Assembly: GCA_021846965.1 (NCBI GenBank) | Contig: JAJZWA010000008.1 | Location: 18,995-82,994 of the forward strand | Origin: Pseudomonadota bacterium | GTDB lineage: Bacteria; Pseudomonadota; Gammaproteobacteria; Burkholderiales; Burkholderiaceae_C | Direction: 5' to 3' | Length of the DNA: 64,000 bases | Shown: piece after piece, positions 36,223 through 50,446 of the stretch | Numbering within the stretch: position 1 is the stretch's first letter | Layout: each line of letters starts with the position of its first letter | Notes under the pieces: generated by a model | Told to the model about the DNA's origin: nothing | What the model saw: only the letters and a program-made list of their open reading frames with translations | The model's database searches: none | Translations under genes and position numbers: made by a program

Positions 36223-37305
36223 TTACTGGATCTTCGCGATCTGGGCCTTGCTCAGTTCCTGGATGTGCTTGGGCAGCGCGATGAATCGCACGGCTTCCAG
36301 GTACTTGGAGGCATTGCCACCGTCGCTTTCCACCGCCCAGCCCAGGAATTCCTTGATGGCCTTGGCCTGCTCGGCGTTGGCCTGCTTGGCGTTGACGATC
36401 GCGTACTCGTAGTTGATGATGGGGTAGGACTCCGCACCCGGGGCGAACACCAGGCTCAGGCGCTCGTCGGCCGGGGTCTTGGCGATCAGGCCGTCGGCGG
36501 CGGCGCTGACGGTCTTCGGGGTCGGCAGCAGGAACTTGCCGGCGCGGTTCTTCAGCATGGCGGTGCCCAGGCCGGCCTTGGCGACCTGCTCATGGAAGCT
36601 CACGCCGATGTAGGCGATCGAGTACGGGGTCTGCTGGCAGGCCTGCACCATGCCGGGGTTGCCGTTGGCGCCCACGCCGCCCTGCACCGCAGGCCAGCTG
36701 ATGGTGGTGCCGTAGCCCACGCTGCCGTTCCACTTGCTGTCGGAGAAGGACAGGTACTGGCTGAAAATGAAGGTGTCGCCACTGCCGTCGGTGCGGTGGA
36801 TCGGCACGATGGTGTGGTTGGGCAGCTTCACGCCGGGGTTCAGCGCCTTGATGGCGGCGTCATCCCAGTTCTTGATGGCGCCGCTGTAGATGCCGGCGAG
36901 CACCGGGCCGTCCAGCTTCAGGTGGTCCTTGTTCAGGCCCGGAACGTTGAAGTTGACGGTCTGCGCCGAGATGGCCAGGGGGATGTTCAGGATGCTGGGG
37001 TTCTGCTTGATCTGACCGTCGCTCATGTACGCGTCGGAGGCGCCGATCTGGGCCACGCCGGAGATCGCCTGCGCGATGCCGGTGCCGCTACCGGTGCCCT
37101 GGGTGGTGATGCGCACGCCGGGGTGGGCCTTGGTGTAGTCGGGCACCCACAGGTTGAACAGCGGGTACAGCAGCGTGGAGCCGGTCTCCAGCAGGGTCAC
37201 GTCGGCAGCGTGGGCGGCCATCGGAGCCACGGAGGTGGCGACCACCAGGCCCGCGGTGGCGAGAGCCAGCTTGAGGTGTTGGCGGCGGGTCGTATCGATC
37301 GACAT
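36223..37305 (-). CDS. pstS: Phosphate ABC transporter substrate-binding protein PstS
   Basis: The 360-residue periplasmic protein has a signal peptide with a twin-arginine-like start (MSIDTTRRQHLKLALATAGL, cleavage after MAAHA). The mature part has LLETGSTLLYPLFNLW, TTQGTGSGTGIAQA and HRTDGSGDTFIFSQYLS, which are phosphate-contacting segments in PstS. I chose the ATG at 37305 with AGGAGA upstream. It heads the pstSCAB-phoU-phoBR operon and is preceded by a Pho-box-like repeat at 37374-37391. Confidence 0.95.
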   Translation of the reverse strand: MSIDTTRRQHLKLALATAGLVVATSVAPMAAHAADVTLLETGSTLLYPLFNLWVPDYTKAHPGVRITTQGTGSGTGIAQAISGVAQIGASDAYMSDGQIKQNPSILNIPLAISAQTVNFNVPGLNKDHLKLDGPVLAGIYSGAIKNWDDAAIKALNPGVKLPNHTIVPIHRTDGSGDTFIFSQYLSFSDSKWNGSVGYGTTISWPAVQGGVGANGNPGMVQACQQTPYSIAYIGVSFHEQVAKAGLGTAMLKNRAGKFLLPTPKTVSAAADGLIAKTPADERLSLVFAPGAESYPIINYEYAIVNAKQANAEQAKAIKEFLGWAVESDGGNASKYLEAVRFIALPKHIQELSKAQIAKIQ

Positions 37306-37373
37306 GCAATTTTCTCCTGAGGTCATGCACCAGTGAGGGGCTGGTGTCTGGACGCTCATTGGATACGTGGATT

Positions 37374-37391
37374 ATGACATTTTGGTGAAAG
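37374..37391 (-). promoter_or_regulatory. Candidate Pho box upstream of pstS
   Basis: On the minus strand CTTTCAC CAAA ATGTCAT is a 7-4-7 direct repeat close to the Pho-box consensus, 69 bases before the pstS start. TATCCA lies about eight bases downstream and could be the -10, the spacing expected for a PhoB-activated promoter. Confidence 0.68.
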
Positions 37392-37452
37392 ACCCAAAAG
37401 TGTCGCGGGCCCCGTCCCGGCCCGCTCGCACCCTCGCCGCCGCCTGTCCGGT

Positions 37453-38805
37453 TCAGCCCTCTTGCTGCAGGGCCTCGCCCAGGCGCTGCGCGCAGGCCTT
37501 GCCGAAGCCCGGGTCCGGATGCTCGACCATGATGCGCAGCACCGGCTCGGTGCCGCTGGCGCGCACCAGCAGCCGGCCCTGGCTGCCCAGCTCGGAGCGC
37601 ACCTCGCCGCTGGCCCGTGCCAGCCCGGCGTGGGACTTCCAGTCGATGCCCTCGCGCATGCGCACGTTCAGCAGGGTCTGCGGCAGCAGGCGCAGGCTGG
37701 CCAGCTGCTCGGCCAGCGAGCGCCCGCTGCGCACCACCAGTTCGAGCATCTGCAGCGCCGCGACGATGCCGTCGCCGGTGGTGTGACGATCCAGCAGCAG
37801 CATGTGGCCGGAGCCCTCGCCGCCGAGCTTCCAGTCTCGCGCCAGCAACTCCTCCAGCACGTAGCGGTCGCCCACCGCCGCGCGCACGAACTCCATGCCC
37901 TGCGCGGCCAGCGCCTGCTCCACCGCGAGGTTGGTCATCAAGGTGCCCACCACCCCGGCGGGCCGCCTGTCCATGGCCAGCAGGTACAGGAGTTCGTCGC
38001 CGTTGAACAGGCGCCCGCTGGCATCGACCAGCTGCAGCCGGTCGGCGTCGCCGTCCAGCGCGATGCCGTAGTCGGCGCGCTGCTCGCGCACCGCCGCGAT
38101 CAGCGCCTGCGGAGCCGTGGCGCCCACGGCCTGGTTGATGTTGAATCCGTCCGGCTGCGCACCGATGGCCACGACGTCGGCGCCCAGTTCGTGGAACACC
38201 GAGGGCGCGATGTGGTAGGCCGCGCCATGGGCGCAATCGACCACCAGGCGCAGCCCCTTGAGGGTGCGGTCGTTGGGAAAGGTGCTCTTGCAGAACTCGA
38301 TGTAACGTCCCGCGGCGTCGTCCAGGCGCCGTGCCTTGCCCAGCTCCTCCGAGGGCACGCAGCCCTCGGCGCGCGGCAGTTCCGCCTCGACCTCCAGCTC
38401 CCAGCTGTCGGGCAGCTTGCTGCCGCCGGCCGAGAAGAACTTGATGCCGTTGTCGGCGTAGGGGTTGTGAGAGGCACTGACCACCACGCCCAGGTCCAGG
38501 CGCAGCGCGCGCGTCAGGTAGGCCACGCCGGGCGTGGGCAGCGGCCCCACCAGCACGACGTCGCAGCCGGCCGCGGCGAAGCCGCATTCCAGCGCCGCCT
38601 CCAGCATGTAGCCGGACACGCGGGTGTCCTTGCCGATGAGCACGGTCGGGCGCCTGGCGCCCCGCGCGCGCAGCACGCGCCCGGCCGCATGCCCCAGACG
38701 CAGGCCGAATTCCGGAACGATCGGCGCCGTGCCCACGCGCCCGCGCACCCCGTCGGTGCCGAAGTATTTCCTGCTTCCCAAGATCCCCGCTCCCCTGGTT
38801 GCCAT
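37453..38805 (-). CDS. glmM: Phosphoglucosamine mutase GlmM
   Basis: The 450-residue enzyme converts glucosamine 6-phosphate to glucosamine 1-phosphate for UDP-GlcNAc synthesis. It has [10 protein letters not shown] near the start, the phosphoserine loop [13 protein letters not shown] (Ser about 112), the metal-binding DGDADR, the sugar-binding GEGSGH and the phosphate-binding [14 protein letters not shown]. The ATG at 38805 is given. A TTG at 38781 ([11 protein letters not shown]) with AGGGGAG upstream would fit the usual N-terminus of the family better, so the start is uncertain. It follows folP by 25 bases. Confidence 0.94.
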   Translation of the reverse strand: MATRGAGILGSRKYFGTDGVRGRVGTAPIVPEFGLRLGHAAGRVLRARGARRPTVLIGKDTRVSGYMLEAALECGFAAAGCDVVLVGPLPTPGVAYLTRALRLDLGVVVSASHNPYADNGIKFFSAGGSKLPDSWELEVEAELPRAEGCVPSEELGKARRLDDAAGRYIEFCKSTFPNDRTLKGLRLVVDCAHGAAYHIAPSVFHELGADVVAIGAQPDGFNINQAVGATAPQALIAAVREQRADYGIALDGDADRLQLVDASGRLFNGDELLYLLAMDRRPAGVVGTLMTNLAVEQALAAQGMEFVRAAVGDRYVLEELLARDWKLGGEGSGHMLLLDRHTTGDGIVAALQMLELVVRSGRSLAEQLASLRLLPQTLLNVRMREGIDWKSHAGLARASGEVRSELGSQGRLLVRASGTEPVLRIMVEHPDPGFGKACAQRLGEALQQEG

Positions 38806-38830
38806 CCATGCGCGATGCAGGCCCGATGAC

Positions 38831-39652
38831 TCAGGCGCGCATCGCCTCGAAGGTACGTACGGCGTCTCGCGTGGCGGCCACGTCGTGCACGCGCAGCACC
38901 TGCGCGCCGGCGGCCACGCAGGCCAGCGCCGCCCCAAGGCTGGCAGCCACGCGCTCGCGCGGCGCCTGGCCCGAGGTGGCGGCCAGCATCGACTTGCGCG
39001 ACACGCCCACCAGCACCGCGCAGCCCAGGCCGCGCAGGGGCGCCAGGCCGCGCGCCAGCTGCAGATTGTGCTCGCGTGTCTTGCCGAAGCCGAAACCCGG
39101 ATCCACGCACAGGCGTTCCAGGGCCACTCCGGCCTGGCGCAGCGCCTGCACGCGCTGGCGCAGGAACTCGAGCACCTCGGAGGCCACGTCCTCATAGTGC
39201 GGGGCCTGCTGCATGGTCGAGGGCTCGCCCTGCATGTGCATCAGGCAGACTCCGGCGGCGGGGCTGGCGGCGAGCGCCTCGATGGCGCCGGGGCGCCGCA
39301 GCGCGCACACATCGTTGACCACGTCGACCCCGAGTTCCAGCGCGGCACGCATGGTGCGGGGATGGTAGGTGTCCACCGACAGCGGAACCTTCCAGCCCAC
39401 CAGTTCGCGCAGCACCGGCTCGAGCCGGCGCCACTCCTCCTCGTCGCCCACTGGCGCCGCCCCGGGGCGGGTCGACTCGGCCCCCAGGTCCAGCATGTCC
39501 GCGCCCTCGTCGAGCAGTCGCCGCGCGTGGGCCAGCGCCGCATCCGGCGCCGCGTGCAGCCCGCCGTCGGAAAAGGAATCGGGCGTGAGATTGACGATGC
39601 CCATCAGCAGCGTGCGCCGCAGATCCAATGCGAAGCGCCCGGCCTGCCACAC
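38831..39652 (-). CDS. folP: Dihydropteroate synthase
   Basis: The 273-residue TIM-barrel enzyme joins p-aminobenzoate to the pterin pyrophosphate in folate synthesis. The family motifs [53 protein letters not shown] and [10 protein letters not shown] are present; it is the sulfonamide target. I chose a GTG at 39652 ([11 protein letters not shown]) because homologues begin about 17 residues before MGI with an xWQ motif; the frame is open further upstream into ftsH. It lies between ftsH and glmM. Confidence 0.92.
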   Translation of the reverse strand: MWQAGRFALDLRRTLLMGIVNLTPDSFSDGGLHAAPDAALAHARRLLDEGADMLDLGAESTRPGAAPVGDEEEWRRLEPVLRELVGWKVPLSVDTYHPRTMRAALELGVDVVNDVCALRRPGAIEALAASPAAGVCLMHMQGEPSTMQQAPHYEDVASEVLEFLRQRVQALRQAGVALERLCVDPGFGFGKTREHNLQLARGLAPLRGLGCAVLVGVSRKSMLAATSGQAPRERVAASLGAALACVAAGAQVLRVHDVAATRDAVRTFEAMRA

Positions 39653-39720
39653 CCTCGCGGGGGGCAGGCCGGGCGCGTCGGGTGTCGACGCCAGCGCGGC
39701 CAAGGCGACCGGGCCCCGGA

Positions 39721-41622
39721 TCAGACCGGGTTGGCGGTGGGCGCGTCGCTGGGCAGGCCGCCGCTGCTGCGCCCGGCGCTGGGGGGCTGGTTGCTCTGCA
39801 GCGTGCCGGGCGGACGCGGCGGACGCGGCGGACGTCCGGACATGATGTCGTCGATCTGCTCGGAGTCGATGGTCTCCCATTCCAGCAGCGCCTGGGCCAT
39901 CGCGTGCATCTTGTCCTGGTTCTCCTCGATGAGCTTGCGCGCCAGCGCGTACTGCTCGTCGATGATGCGGCGGATCTCGGCGTCGACCTTCTGCATGGTC
40001 TGTTCCGACACATGCGTGGTCTTGGTGATCGAGCGCCCGACGAACACCTCGCCCTCGTTCTCGGCGTAGACCATCGGGCCCAGGGAGTCCGACATGCCGT
40101 AGCGGGTGACCATGTCGCGCGCCAGCTGCGTGGCCCGCTCGAAGTCATTCGAGGCGCCGGTGGTCATCTGGTGCATGAACACTTCCTCGGCGATGCGTCC
40201 GCCGAACAGCACGGAGATCATGCTGAGGATGCGGTCGCGCCCCATGCTGTAGCGGTCGGCCTCGGGCAGCTGCATGGTCAGGCCCAGCGCGCGGCCGCGC
40301 GGGATGATCGTGACCTTGTGCACCGGGTCGGTCTGCGGCATCAGGCGCGCCACCAGCGCGTGGCCGGCCTCGTGGTAGGCGGTGTTGCGGCGCTCGTCCT
40401 CGGGCATGACCATGGAGCGGCGCTCCGCGCCCATCATGATCTTGTCCTTGGCGCGCTCGAAATCCTCCATCTCCACCAGGCGCGCGTTGCGACGGGCGGC
40501 GAACAGGGCCGCCTCGTTGACCAGGTTGGCCAGGTCCGCTCCCGAGAAACCGGGGGTGCCGCGCGCCAGGATGTCGGCGCGCACGTCCGGGCCCACCGGA
40601 GCCTTGCGCATGTGCACGACCAGGATCTGCTCGCGCCCGCGGATGTCGGGCAGTTGCACGTAGACCTGGCGGTCGAAACGGCCCGGGCGCAGCAGCGCGG
40701 GGTCGAGGATGTCGGGGCGGTTGGTGGCCGCGATGACGATCACGCCCAGGTTGGTGTCGAAGCCGTCCATCTCCACCAGCATCTGGTTGAGGGTCTGCTC
40801 GCGCTCGTCGTTGCCGCCACCCAGGCCCGCGCCGCGATGGCGGCCCACCGCGTCGATCTCGTCGATGAAGATGATGCAGGGAGCGTGCTTCTTGGCCGTC
40901 TCGAACATGTCGCGCACCCGCGACGCGCCGACACCGACGAACATCTCGACGAAGTCCGATCCGGAAATCGAGAAGAACGGCACCTTGGCCTCGCCGGCCA
41001 CGCTCTTGGCCAGCAGGGTCTTGCCGGTGCCGGGAGGGCCGACCAGCAGCACGCCGCGCGGGATGCGCCCGCCCAGCTTCTGGAATTTCTGCGGATCGCG
41101 CAGGAAGTCGACCAGTTCCTTGACTTCCTCCTTGGCCTCGTCGCAACCTGCCACGTCGGCGAAGGTGACGGTGTTGCTCGACTCGTCGAGCAGACGCGCC
41201 TTGGACTTGCCGAAGCTGAAGGCCCCACCGCGGCCTCCGCCTTGCATCTGGCGCATGAAGTACACCCACACGCCGATGAGCAGGAGCATCGGGAACCAGG
41301 AAATCAGGATCTGCATCAGGAAGGACTGCTCCTCACGCGGAGCCCCCACCACCTGCACGCCGTCCTTCATCAGGTCGCCGGTCATCCACAGGTCGCCCGG
41401 GGAGGTGAGCGAATAGTGGCTGCCGTCGGTGGTGGTCACGTCGAGCGTGCCGCTCTGGTGCACGACCACCTTTTTCACGCGGCCCTGCTTGGCCTCGTGC
41501 ATGAACTGGGTGTAGCTGACCGTGTCGGCCGGCGCGCTGCGGTCGAACTGCTTGAACACCGTGAACAGCACCAGGCCGATGACCAGCCAGATTGCGACCT
41601 TGGAAAACCATTGATTGTTCAA
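39721..41622 (-). CDS. ftsH: ATP-dependent zinc metalloprotease FtsH
   Basis: The 633-residue membrane protease has two N-terminal helices (about 8-24 and 103-123) flanking a periplasmic domain, an AAA domain with Walker A GPPGTGKT at 195-202 and [11 protein letters not shown], the SRH with [11 protein letters not shown], and the zinc site YHEAGH near residue 420. It degrades LpxC, sigma-32 and damaged membrane proteins. It is downstream of rlmE on the same strand, an order conserved from E. coli. Confidence 0.97.
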   Translation of the reverse strand: MNNQWFSKVAIWLVIGLVLFTVFKQFDRSAPADTVSYTQFMHEAKQGRVKKVVVHQSGTLDVTTTDGSHYSLTSPGDLWMTGDLMKDGVQVVGAPREEQSFLMQILISWFPMLLLIGVWVYFMRQMQGGGRGGAFSFGKSKARLLDESSNTVTFADVAGCDEAKEEVKELVDFLRDPQKFQKLGGRIPRGVLLVGPPGTGKTLLAKSVAGEAKVPFFSISGSDFVEMFVGVGASRVRDMFETAKKHAPCIIFIDEIDAVGRHRGAGLGGGNDEREQTLNQMLVEMDGFDTNLGVIVIAATNRPDILDPALLRPGRFDRQVYVQLPDIRGREQILVVHMRKAPVGPDVRADILARGTPGFSGADLANLVNEAALFAARRNARLVEMEDFERAKDKIMMGAERRSMVMPEDERRNTAYHEAGHALVARLMPQTDPVHKVTIIPRGRALGLTMQLPEADRYSMGRDRILSMISVLFGGRIAEEVFMHQMTTGASNDFERATQLARDMVTRYGMSDSLGPMVYAENEGEVFVGRSITKTTHVSEQTMQKVDAEIRRIIDEQYALARKLIEENQDKMHAMAQALLEWETIDSEQIDDIMSGRPPRPPRPPGTLQSNQPPSAGRSSGGLPSDAPTANPV

Positions 41623-41843
41623 GACAGACTCCTCAAGCCCCGCTGGGACAGACGCTTCGCGCCATTCCCTTCAATGTGTTGCCGATTCTAGGCGAATCAA
41701 GCCCCCGCTCCCTGATTCTGCTCAGTCGGCGCGCGCCTTCCCGGGCCATCAGGGAATTCCCTTAATAACAGAAAGGTCAATTAAGGCCAGGAACTGCTGA
41801 TTCCTGTTTTCTATCGAAGTTTTTGCCATGATAGACGGAATTT

Positions 41844-42491
41844 TCAATCCGCGTCCGGCTTGGGGTGCATGGCCAGCACGAAGACCTCGGCCGAGCGTTC
41901 GCGCGAGGCCTTGGGCTTGAGGGTCTTGACGCTGCGAAAGCGCTGCTTGTAGCGTGCCACGATCTGGCTGAAGTAGCCGCTGTGGAAGGTCTTGATGAGC
42001 AGCGCGCCGTCCTCGGCCAGCCAGTTGCCCGCGAACTCCAGCGCCAGGTCGGCCAGGTGTTCCACGCGCGCCGCGTCCGCCGAGGAGATGCCCGAGAGGT
42101 TGGGCGCCATGTCGGAGAGCACGAGGTCGACGCGCCGGCCTTCGAGCATGGCTTCGATGCGCTGCAGGACCTCGGCCTCGCGGAAGTCCCCCTGGATGAA
42201 CTCCACCCCGTCGACCGGATCCATGGGCAGCAGGTCCAGCGCCACCACGCGGCCGCGCAAGGCCCCCGCCGGGTCCGTGCCCAGGCGGCGCGCCAGGTAC
42301 TGCGACCAGGCGCCGGGGGCGCTGCCGAGCTCGACGATGAACTGGCCCGGACGCACCAGGCGATGCGCCTCGTCGATCTCCTGCAGCTTGTAGACGGCGC
42401 GCGAGCGGTAGTTGTCCTTCTGCGCCAGTTTCACAAAGGGGTCATGCAGGTGCTCGTTGAGCCATTGCTTGCTGAAACGGTTCTTCTTCAT
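41844..42491 (-). CDS. rlmE: 23S rRNA 2'-O-ribose methyltransferase RlmE (FtsJ)
   Basis: The 215-residue enzyme methylates U2552 of 23S rRNA in the A loop. The K-D-K-E type active site is visible: the first lysine in RSRAVYKLQEI, the SAM motif VELGSAPGAWSQYL, the aspartate in VDLVLSDMAPNLSG and the lysine in GALLIKTFHSG. I chose the ATG at 42491 (MKKNRFSKQWL). A 221-base gap separates it from ftsH and includes a perfect 12-bp palindrome AGGGAATTCCCT at 41751-41762 of unknown meaning. Confidence 0.96.
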   Translation of the reverse strand: MKKNRFSKQWLNEHLHDPFVKLAQKDNYRSRAVYKLQEIDEAHRLVRPGQFIVELGSAPGAWSQYLARRLGTDPAGALRGRVVALDLLPMDPVDGVEFIQGDFREAEVLQRIEAMLEGRRVDLVLSDMAPNLSGISSADAARVEHLADLALEFAGNWLAEDGALLIKTFHSGYFSQIVARYKQRFRSVKTLKPKASRERSAEVFVLAMHPKPDAD

Positions 42492-42557
42492 GCGCTTGCC
42501 GCGGAAATTTGCAGGCCGCACGCGGGATGCGGCGGCGGGAAGACGGATAATGTGCCC

Positions 42558-43037
42558 ATGAGCGCCCTACTCCTGACCCCGGCCGAGCGCAGCGCGATGC
42601 GCGCACTGGCCCATCCCCTCAAGCCCAGCGTACTGATCGGAGACGCGGGGCTGAGCGAGGCCGTGCTGGCCGAGATCGACCGTGCCCTCAAGGCCCACGA
42701 CCTGATCAAGGTCCGCGTGGCCGGCGACGACCGCGACGAACGCGCACGCATGCTGGAGAGCATCTGCGAGCGCCTCGGCGCGGCGCCGGTGCAGGCCATC
42801 GGCCGCGTGCTGGTGCTGTTCAGGCCCCTGCCTCCGAAGGAGGCCGAGGCCAGCGAGCGCGCCACGCGCGGAGCCGCGCCCCGCAAGGTCAAGGTGGTCG
42901 TGCCCTCGAGCAGCCCGACCCACCGGCCGAAAGTCAAGCGCCTGACCGTGCTGGGCAACCAGCGCGTGACGCCGGCGGGAAAGGTCAAGCGCGCCAAGCC
43001 GCGACGCTCCAGCGTGAAGAAGGTGCGCCTGGGCTGA
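42558..43037 (+). CDS. yhbY: YhbY/CRM-domain RNA-binding protein with basic tail
   Basis: The first about 95 of 159 residues form the CRM domain of YhbY (LTPAERSAMRALAHPLKPSVLIGDAGLSEAVLAEIDRALKAHDLIKVRV, with the IGDAGL variant of the GxxG loop). The rest is a Lys/Arg/Pro-rich tail absent from the E. coli protein but common in betaproteobacteria. YhbY associates with pre-50S ribosomal particles. It is divergent from rlmE with 66 bases between starts, a conserved pairing. Confidence 0.92.
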   Translation: MSALLLTPAERSAMRALAHPLKPSVLIGDAGLSEAVLAEIDRALKAHDLIKVRVAGDDRDERARMLESICERLGAAPVQAIGRVLVLFRPLPPKEAEASERATRGAAPRKVKVVVPSSSPTHRPKVKRLTVLGNQRVTPAGKVKRAKPRRSSVKKVRLG

Positions 43038-43039
43038 GC

Positions 43040-43489
43040 TCAGGCGCTGGGGCGCGGCAGGTCGCGCCCCAGCTGCGAAGGCAGCAGCCACGCATAGGCG
43101 AGCACGCACAGCGCCTGCAAGCCGTACACCGCGCTGGCGGCGACATGCCAGCCGGCGGCATCGGGTGCGGCCACGGCGGCCGCCGCCAGCAGCCTGGGCA
43201 CGACCACGAATTCGCCCAGCACGTCGAAGAACAGACCGCCCATGACCAGCAGCAGTGGCGTGCTCATGCCCGCGCTGCGGTTTCGCTCCACCACCATCAG
43301 CACGGCTCCGAGGATCACGCCGGCCAGCGCCATCAGGTAGAACATGCGGCTGGCCACCGTGGCCGCCGTCATCCTGGGCACCACCAGTGAGAACACGGTG
43401 GGCGCCCCGATCAGGCCCACGGCGGCCATGCCGCCCAGCCACAGGCCCACCAGGAGGATCTGCAGGCGAAGTCGGCGTAGAGGGGCCAT
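43040..43489 (-). CDS. DUF4149 membrane protein
   Basis: The 149-residue protein has four hydrophobic segments and the DUF4149 pattern: LLVGLWLGGMAAVGLIGAPTVFS near the start and a charged VVERNR loop between helices. Its function is unknown. It lies 19 bases after greA on the same strand and ends just before the convergent yhbY stop; this greA-DUF4149-yhbY order recurs in Burkholderiales. Confidence 0.85.
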   Translation of the reverse strand: MAPLRRLRLQILLVGLWLGGMAAVGLIGAPTVFSLVVPRMTAATVASRMFYLMALAGVILGAVLMVVERNRSAGMSTPLLLVMGGLFFDVLGEFVVVPRLLAAAAVAAPDAAGWHVAASAVYGLQALCVLAYAWLLPSQLGRDLPRPSA

Positions 43490-43508
43490 GGTGTATGCGC
43501 TCGGGGCT

Positions 43509-43982
43509 TCAGGCGTAGGAGACCTTGACGATGCTGTAGCTGCGCGTTCCGGCAGGAGCCACGACCTTCACCAGGTCGCCCTCCTCCTTGCCGATCAGCG
43601 CGCGGGCGATGGGCGAGCTCACCGAGATCATGCCCTGTTTCAGGTCGGCCTCGTCGTCGCCGACGATCTGGTAGGCCACCTCGTCGCCGCTGTCCTCGTC
43701 GCAGAGCTCGACGGTGGCGCCGAACACCACCCGGCCGCCAGCATCGAGCTCGGCGGGGTCGATGACCTGCGCCGACGAGAGCTTGCCTTCGATCTCGGCG
43801 ATGCGCCCCTCGATGAAGCCCTGACGATCCTTGGCCGCCTCGTACTCGGCGTTCTCCGACAGGTCGCCCTGCGCGCGGGCCTCGGCGATGGCCTGGATCA
43901 CCGCGTGGCGCTCGACCGTCTTCAGCCGATGCAACTCGGCGCGCAGTTTCTCCGCGCCGCGGCGGGTCATGGGGGTAGGCAT
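43509..43982 (-). CDS. greA: Transcription elongation factor GreA
   Basis: The 157-residue protein has an N-terminal coiled-coil hairpin ([52 protein letters not shown]), with the catalytic acidic pair at its tip, and a C-terminal FKBP-like domain ending [15 protein letters not shown]. It stimulates transcript cleavage by backtracked RNA polymerase. I chose the ATG at 43982 (MPTPMTRRG). It follows carB by 72 bases. Confidence 0.96.
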   Translation of the reverse strand: MPTPMTRRGAEKLRAELHRLKTVERHAVIQAIAEARAQGDLSENAEYEAAKDRQGFIEGRIAEIEGKLSSAQVIDPAELDAGGRVVFGATVELCDEDSGDEVAYQIVGDDEADLKQGMISVSSPIARALIGKEEGDLVKVVAPAGTRSYSIVKVSYA

Positions 43983-44054
43983 GGGAACGAAAAATCCTCT
44001 GAACGATCCGGATGAAAAGAAAAGCGCCGGGCGCATCCGCGTCCGGCGAGGCTT

Positions 44055-47288
<3,234 letters not shown>

Positions 47289-47345
47289 GGGACGACGGGT
47301 CTCAGGTGTTGGCGGGGTTCGTGCGGGCTCGGATGGCGGCCTGCC

Positions 47346-47996
47346 TCAATGCGGCGAGGCGGTGGCCAGGCGCAGGCTGAAGGCCATGAAGGCCGTGCCC
47401 AGCGCGCCGGTCAGCCCGGCGGCGACGCGGCGCCTGCGGCGGAAGGCCTCGGCCAGGCGCGCGCCGGCGAAGATCAGCGTGGACAGGTACAGCGCGCTGA
47501 AGAACTGCACGATCGCGCCCAGGATCAGGAAGGACAGCGCCGGGTGGGCGTAACCCGGTTGCACGAACTGGATGAAAAACGAGATGAAGAACAGGATGGC
47601 CTTCGGGTTGAGCAGGCTGATCAGCAGCGCCTTGCCCAGCGGGTGGGAGGCGTCCACCTTCGCCGCGGGCATCGGCGCAGCCTCGGCGCGGCGCCAGTTG
47701 CGCAGCCCGGCACGGAGCATGCCCAGGCCGATCCACGCCAGGTACGCGGCGCCCGCGAACTTGACCAGCATGAACAGCCAGGCCACGGTCTCCAGCAGGC
47801 TGGCCAGCCCGGCCGCGGCCAGCACCATCAGCACGCTGTCGCCGAGAAAGATGCCCATGGCACCGACGTAGCCGGTGCGTACCCCGCGTTGCGCGGCCAG
47901 GCCCAGCACGTAGAGCGAGTTCGGCCCCGGCAGCAGCACGATGAACACCACCCCGAGCACGTAGAGCGGGAGGTCGGTGATGCCGAAGGGATGCAT
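47346..47996 (-). CDS. LysE/RhtB-family amino acid exporter (LeuE-like)
   Basis: The 216-residue inner-membrane protein has about six hydrophobic segments and the family start FGITDLPLYVLGVVFIVLLPGPNSLYVLGLAAQRGVRTGY. LLNPKAILFFISFFIQF is the second family signature. It exports amino acids; LeuE-like specificity is suggested by the opening but not provable. It lies between carA and carB on the same strand with gaps of 43 and 57 bases, so it is likely co-transcribed with them. Confidence 0.86.
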   Translation of the reverse strand: MHPFGITDLPLYVLGVVFIVLLPGPNSLYVLGLAAQRGVRTGYVGAMGIFLGDSVLMVLAAAGLASLLETVAWLFMLVKFAGAAYLAWIGLGMLRAGLRNWRRAEAAPMPAAKVDASHPLGKALLISLLNPKAILFFISFFIQFVQPGYAHPALSFLILGAIVQFFSALYLSTLIFAGARLAEAFRRRRRVAAGLTGALGTAFMAFSLRLATASPH

Positions 47997-48039
47997 GCGG
48001 GGGTCTCCTGGAGCGGGCGCTGGATCGGCGGATCTGGGC

Positions 48040-49200
<1,161 letters not shown>

Positions 49201-49641
49201 GGATGTTCTCTCCGCTCGAGCACCGCGCCGTGGGGCTGCTCGCTGACCGTGCGGCGCGTGCCGGCTCAGGCGCGCTGGGGCGCCAGGCTGGCAGGGCGGG
49301 AGCGGTACGGCGAAAGGCGCCTCGGCGGCGGCGTTGTGGGTTGGGCGCCGGCCGCGCAGGCCGCACGCAAATCCTTGGCATTGTACAGTTTTTCGGGGCT
49401 TTTGACTCGATTGCCGCGCTGCAGCACGCCCAGCCGCCCCCGATCCAGGGGCCGCGGGAAGGGGCTTGGAATCCGCCCGTTCAGCCCCATTTCAGCCACA
49501 GGCCCTACACTGGGTACCGAAATCGCGGTTCGGCCGTCCCGCCGCCGGAGCCTCCCGCCATCGCGGGGAACTCCGACAGCCCGAAGGAGTCGAAACCTCG
49601 ACATCGCCGGACCGCGGCATCTCGTATCGGGAGAACCCTAG
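49201..49641. other. 441-bp divergent intergenic region, carA / Bax-inhibitor gene
   Basis: No gene is supported. It contains a candidate minus-strand carA promoter at 49380-49408, leaving a leader of roughly 170 bases before carA that is GC-rich and could fold. For the plus-strand gene I see only TACACT at 49505-49510 as a possible -10. Confidence 0.5.
49380..49408 (-). promoter_or_regulatory. Candidate sigma-70 promoter for carA
   Basis: On the minus strand TACAAT (49385-49380) is a 5/6 match to the -10 box, with a weak -35 GAGTCA (49408-49403) at a 17-base spacing. It is the only good -10 in this gap. Confidence 0.4.
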
Positions 49642-50349
49642 ATGAACGATCGCTTCCAACCGCAATACCCCGCTTACGCTTCGGGGGGCTACGCCGTCGA
49701 GCGCAACCGCGTGCTGCGCAACACCTACACCCTGCTGGCGATCTCCCTGGTGCCCACGGTGGCGGGCGCCTGGGCCGGCCTGACCACGGGCCTGGGGATG
49801 TGGATGCTCCGCAACCCCGGCATGGGCATGCTGCTGTTCCTGGCCGGCGCCTTCGGCCTGATGTTCGCGGTGCAACGCAATCGCGAGTCCGGCCTGGGAG
49901 TGGCCTTCCTGCTGGGATTCACCTTCTTCATGGGGCTCATGCTGTCGCAGATGCTCAGCGTGGTGCTGGGCCTGGCCAACGGCGTGCAGCTGATCACCAT
50001 GGCCTTCGGCGGCACGGCCATCATCTTCGCCGCCATGGCCTCGCTGGCGACGGTGGTCAAGCGCGATCTCAGCGGTCTGGCCAAGTTCCTGTTCGTCGGC
50101 GTGATCATGCTGATGATCGCCGGCATCGCGAACATCTGGCTGCAGATGCCCGCGCTGATGATCACCTTCTCGGTGGCCGCGGTCGGCATCTTCTCGGCCT
50201 TCATGCTCATCGACGTGCGACGCGTGCTCGACGGCGGCGAGACCAACTACATCTCGGCCACGCTGGCGATCTACCTCGACCTGTACAACGTGTTCGTGAA
50301 CCTGCTGGCGCTGCTGAGCATCTTCGGCGGAGGCGGCAGCCGGCGCTGA
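49642..50349 (+). CDS. Bax inhibitor-1/YccA family membrane protein
   Basis: The 235-residue protein has seven hydrophobic segments and the UPF0005/BI-1 pattern, with the conserved acidic residues in the last loops (AFMLIDVRRVLDGGETNYISATLAIYLDLYNVFVNLLALL). Bacterial members (YccA, YetJ) are inner-membrane proteins; YccA modulates FtsH, and YetJ is a pH-sensitive calcium leak channel. It is followed by a clear terminator, immediately after which the 11.5 kb transposon is inserted. Confidence 0.9.
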   Translation: MNDRFQPQYPAYASGGYAVERNRVLRNTYTLLAISLVPTVAGAWAGLTTGLGMWMLRNPGMGMLLFLAGAFGLMFAVQRNRESGLGVAFLLGFTFFMGLMLSQMLSVVLGLANGVQLITMAFGGTAIIFAAMASLATVVKRDLSGLAKFLFVGVIMLMIAGIANIWLQMPALMITFSVAAVGIFSAFMLIDVRRVLDGGETNYISATLAIYLDLYNVFVNLLALLSIFGGGGSRR

Positions 50350-50390
50350 GCCCGGCGGCTTGCCTCGGGGCACTGCCCCGCGCCCCCTGG

Positions 50391-50415
50391 AGCCCGGCCT
50401 CGGCCGGGCTTTTTC
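50391..50415 (+). terminator. Rho-independent terminator of the Bax-inhibitor gene
   Basis: AGCCCGGCC (50391-50399) and GGCCGGGCT (50402-50410) form a 9-bp perfect stem with a 2-base gap, followed by a run of T at 50410-50414. This is the best terminator in the window. The transposon's direct repeat begins one base downstream. Confidence 0.88.
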
Positions 50416-50424
50416 GTTCTCGGG
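50416..50424 (+). repeat. Left target-site direct repeat
   Basis: GTTCTCGGG abuts the left inverted repeat and is repeated at 61966-61974 directly outside the right inverted repeat. One copy is expected from the empty site, the other from duplication on insertion. IS1595-family elements usually duplicate 8 bases; the ninth matching G may be chance. Confidence 0.75.
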
Positions 50425-50446
50425 CGCCATTATGTCTCTGATGCAC
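50425..50446 (+). repeat. Left terminal inverted repeat, 22 bp
   Basis: The 22 bases starting CGCCATTATGTCTCTG and ending ATGCAC are found without mismatch in inverted orientation at 61944-61965. The match stops sharply at both sides, as expected of a transposon end. Confidence 0.88.
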
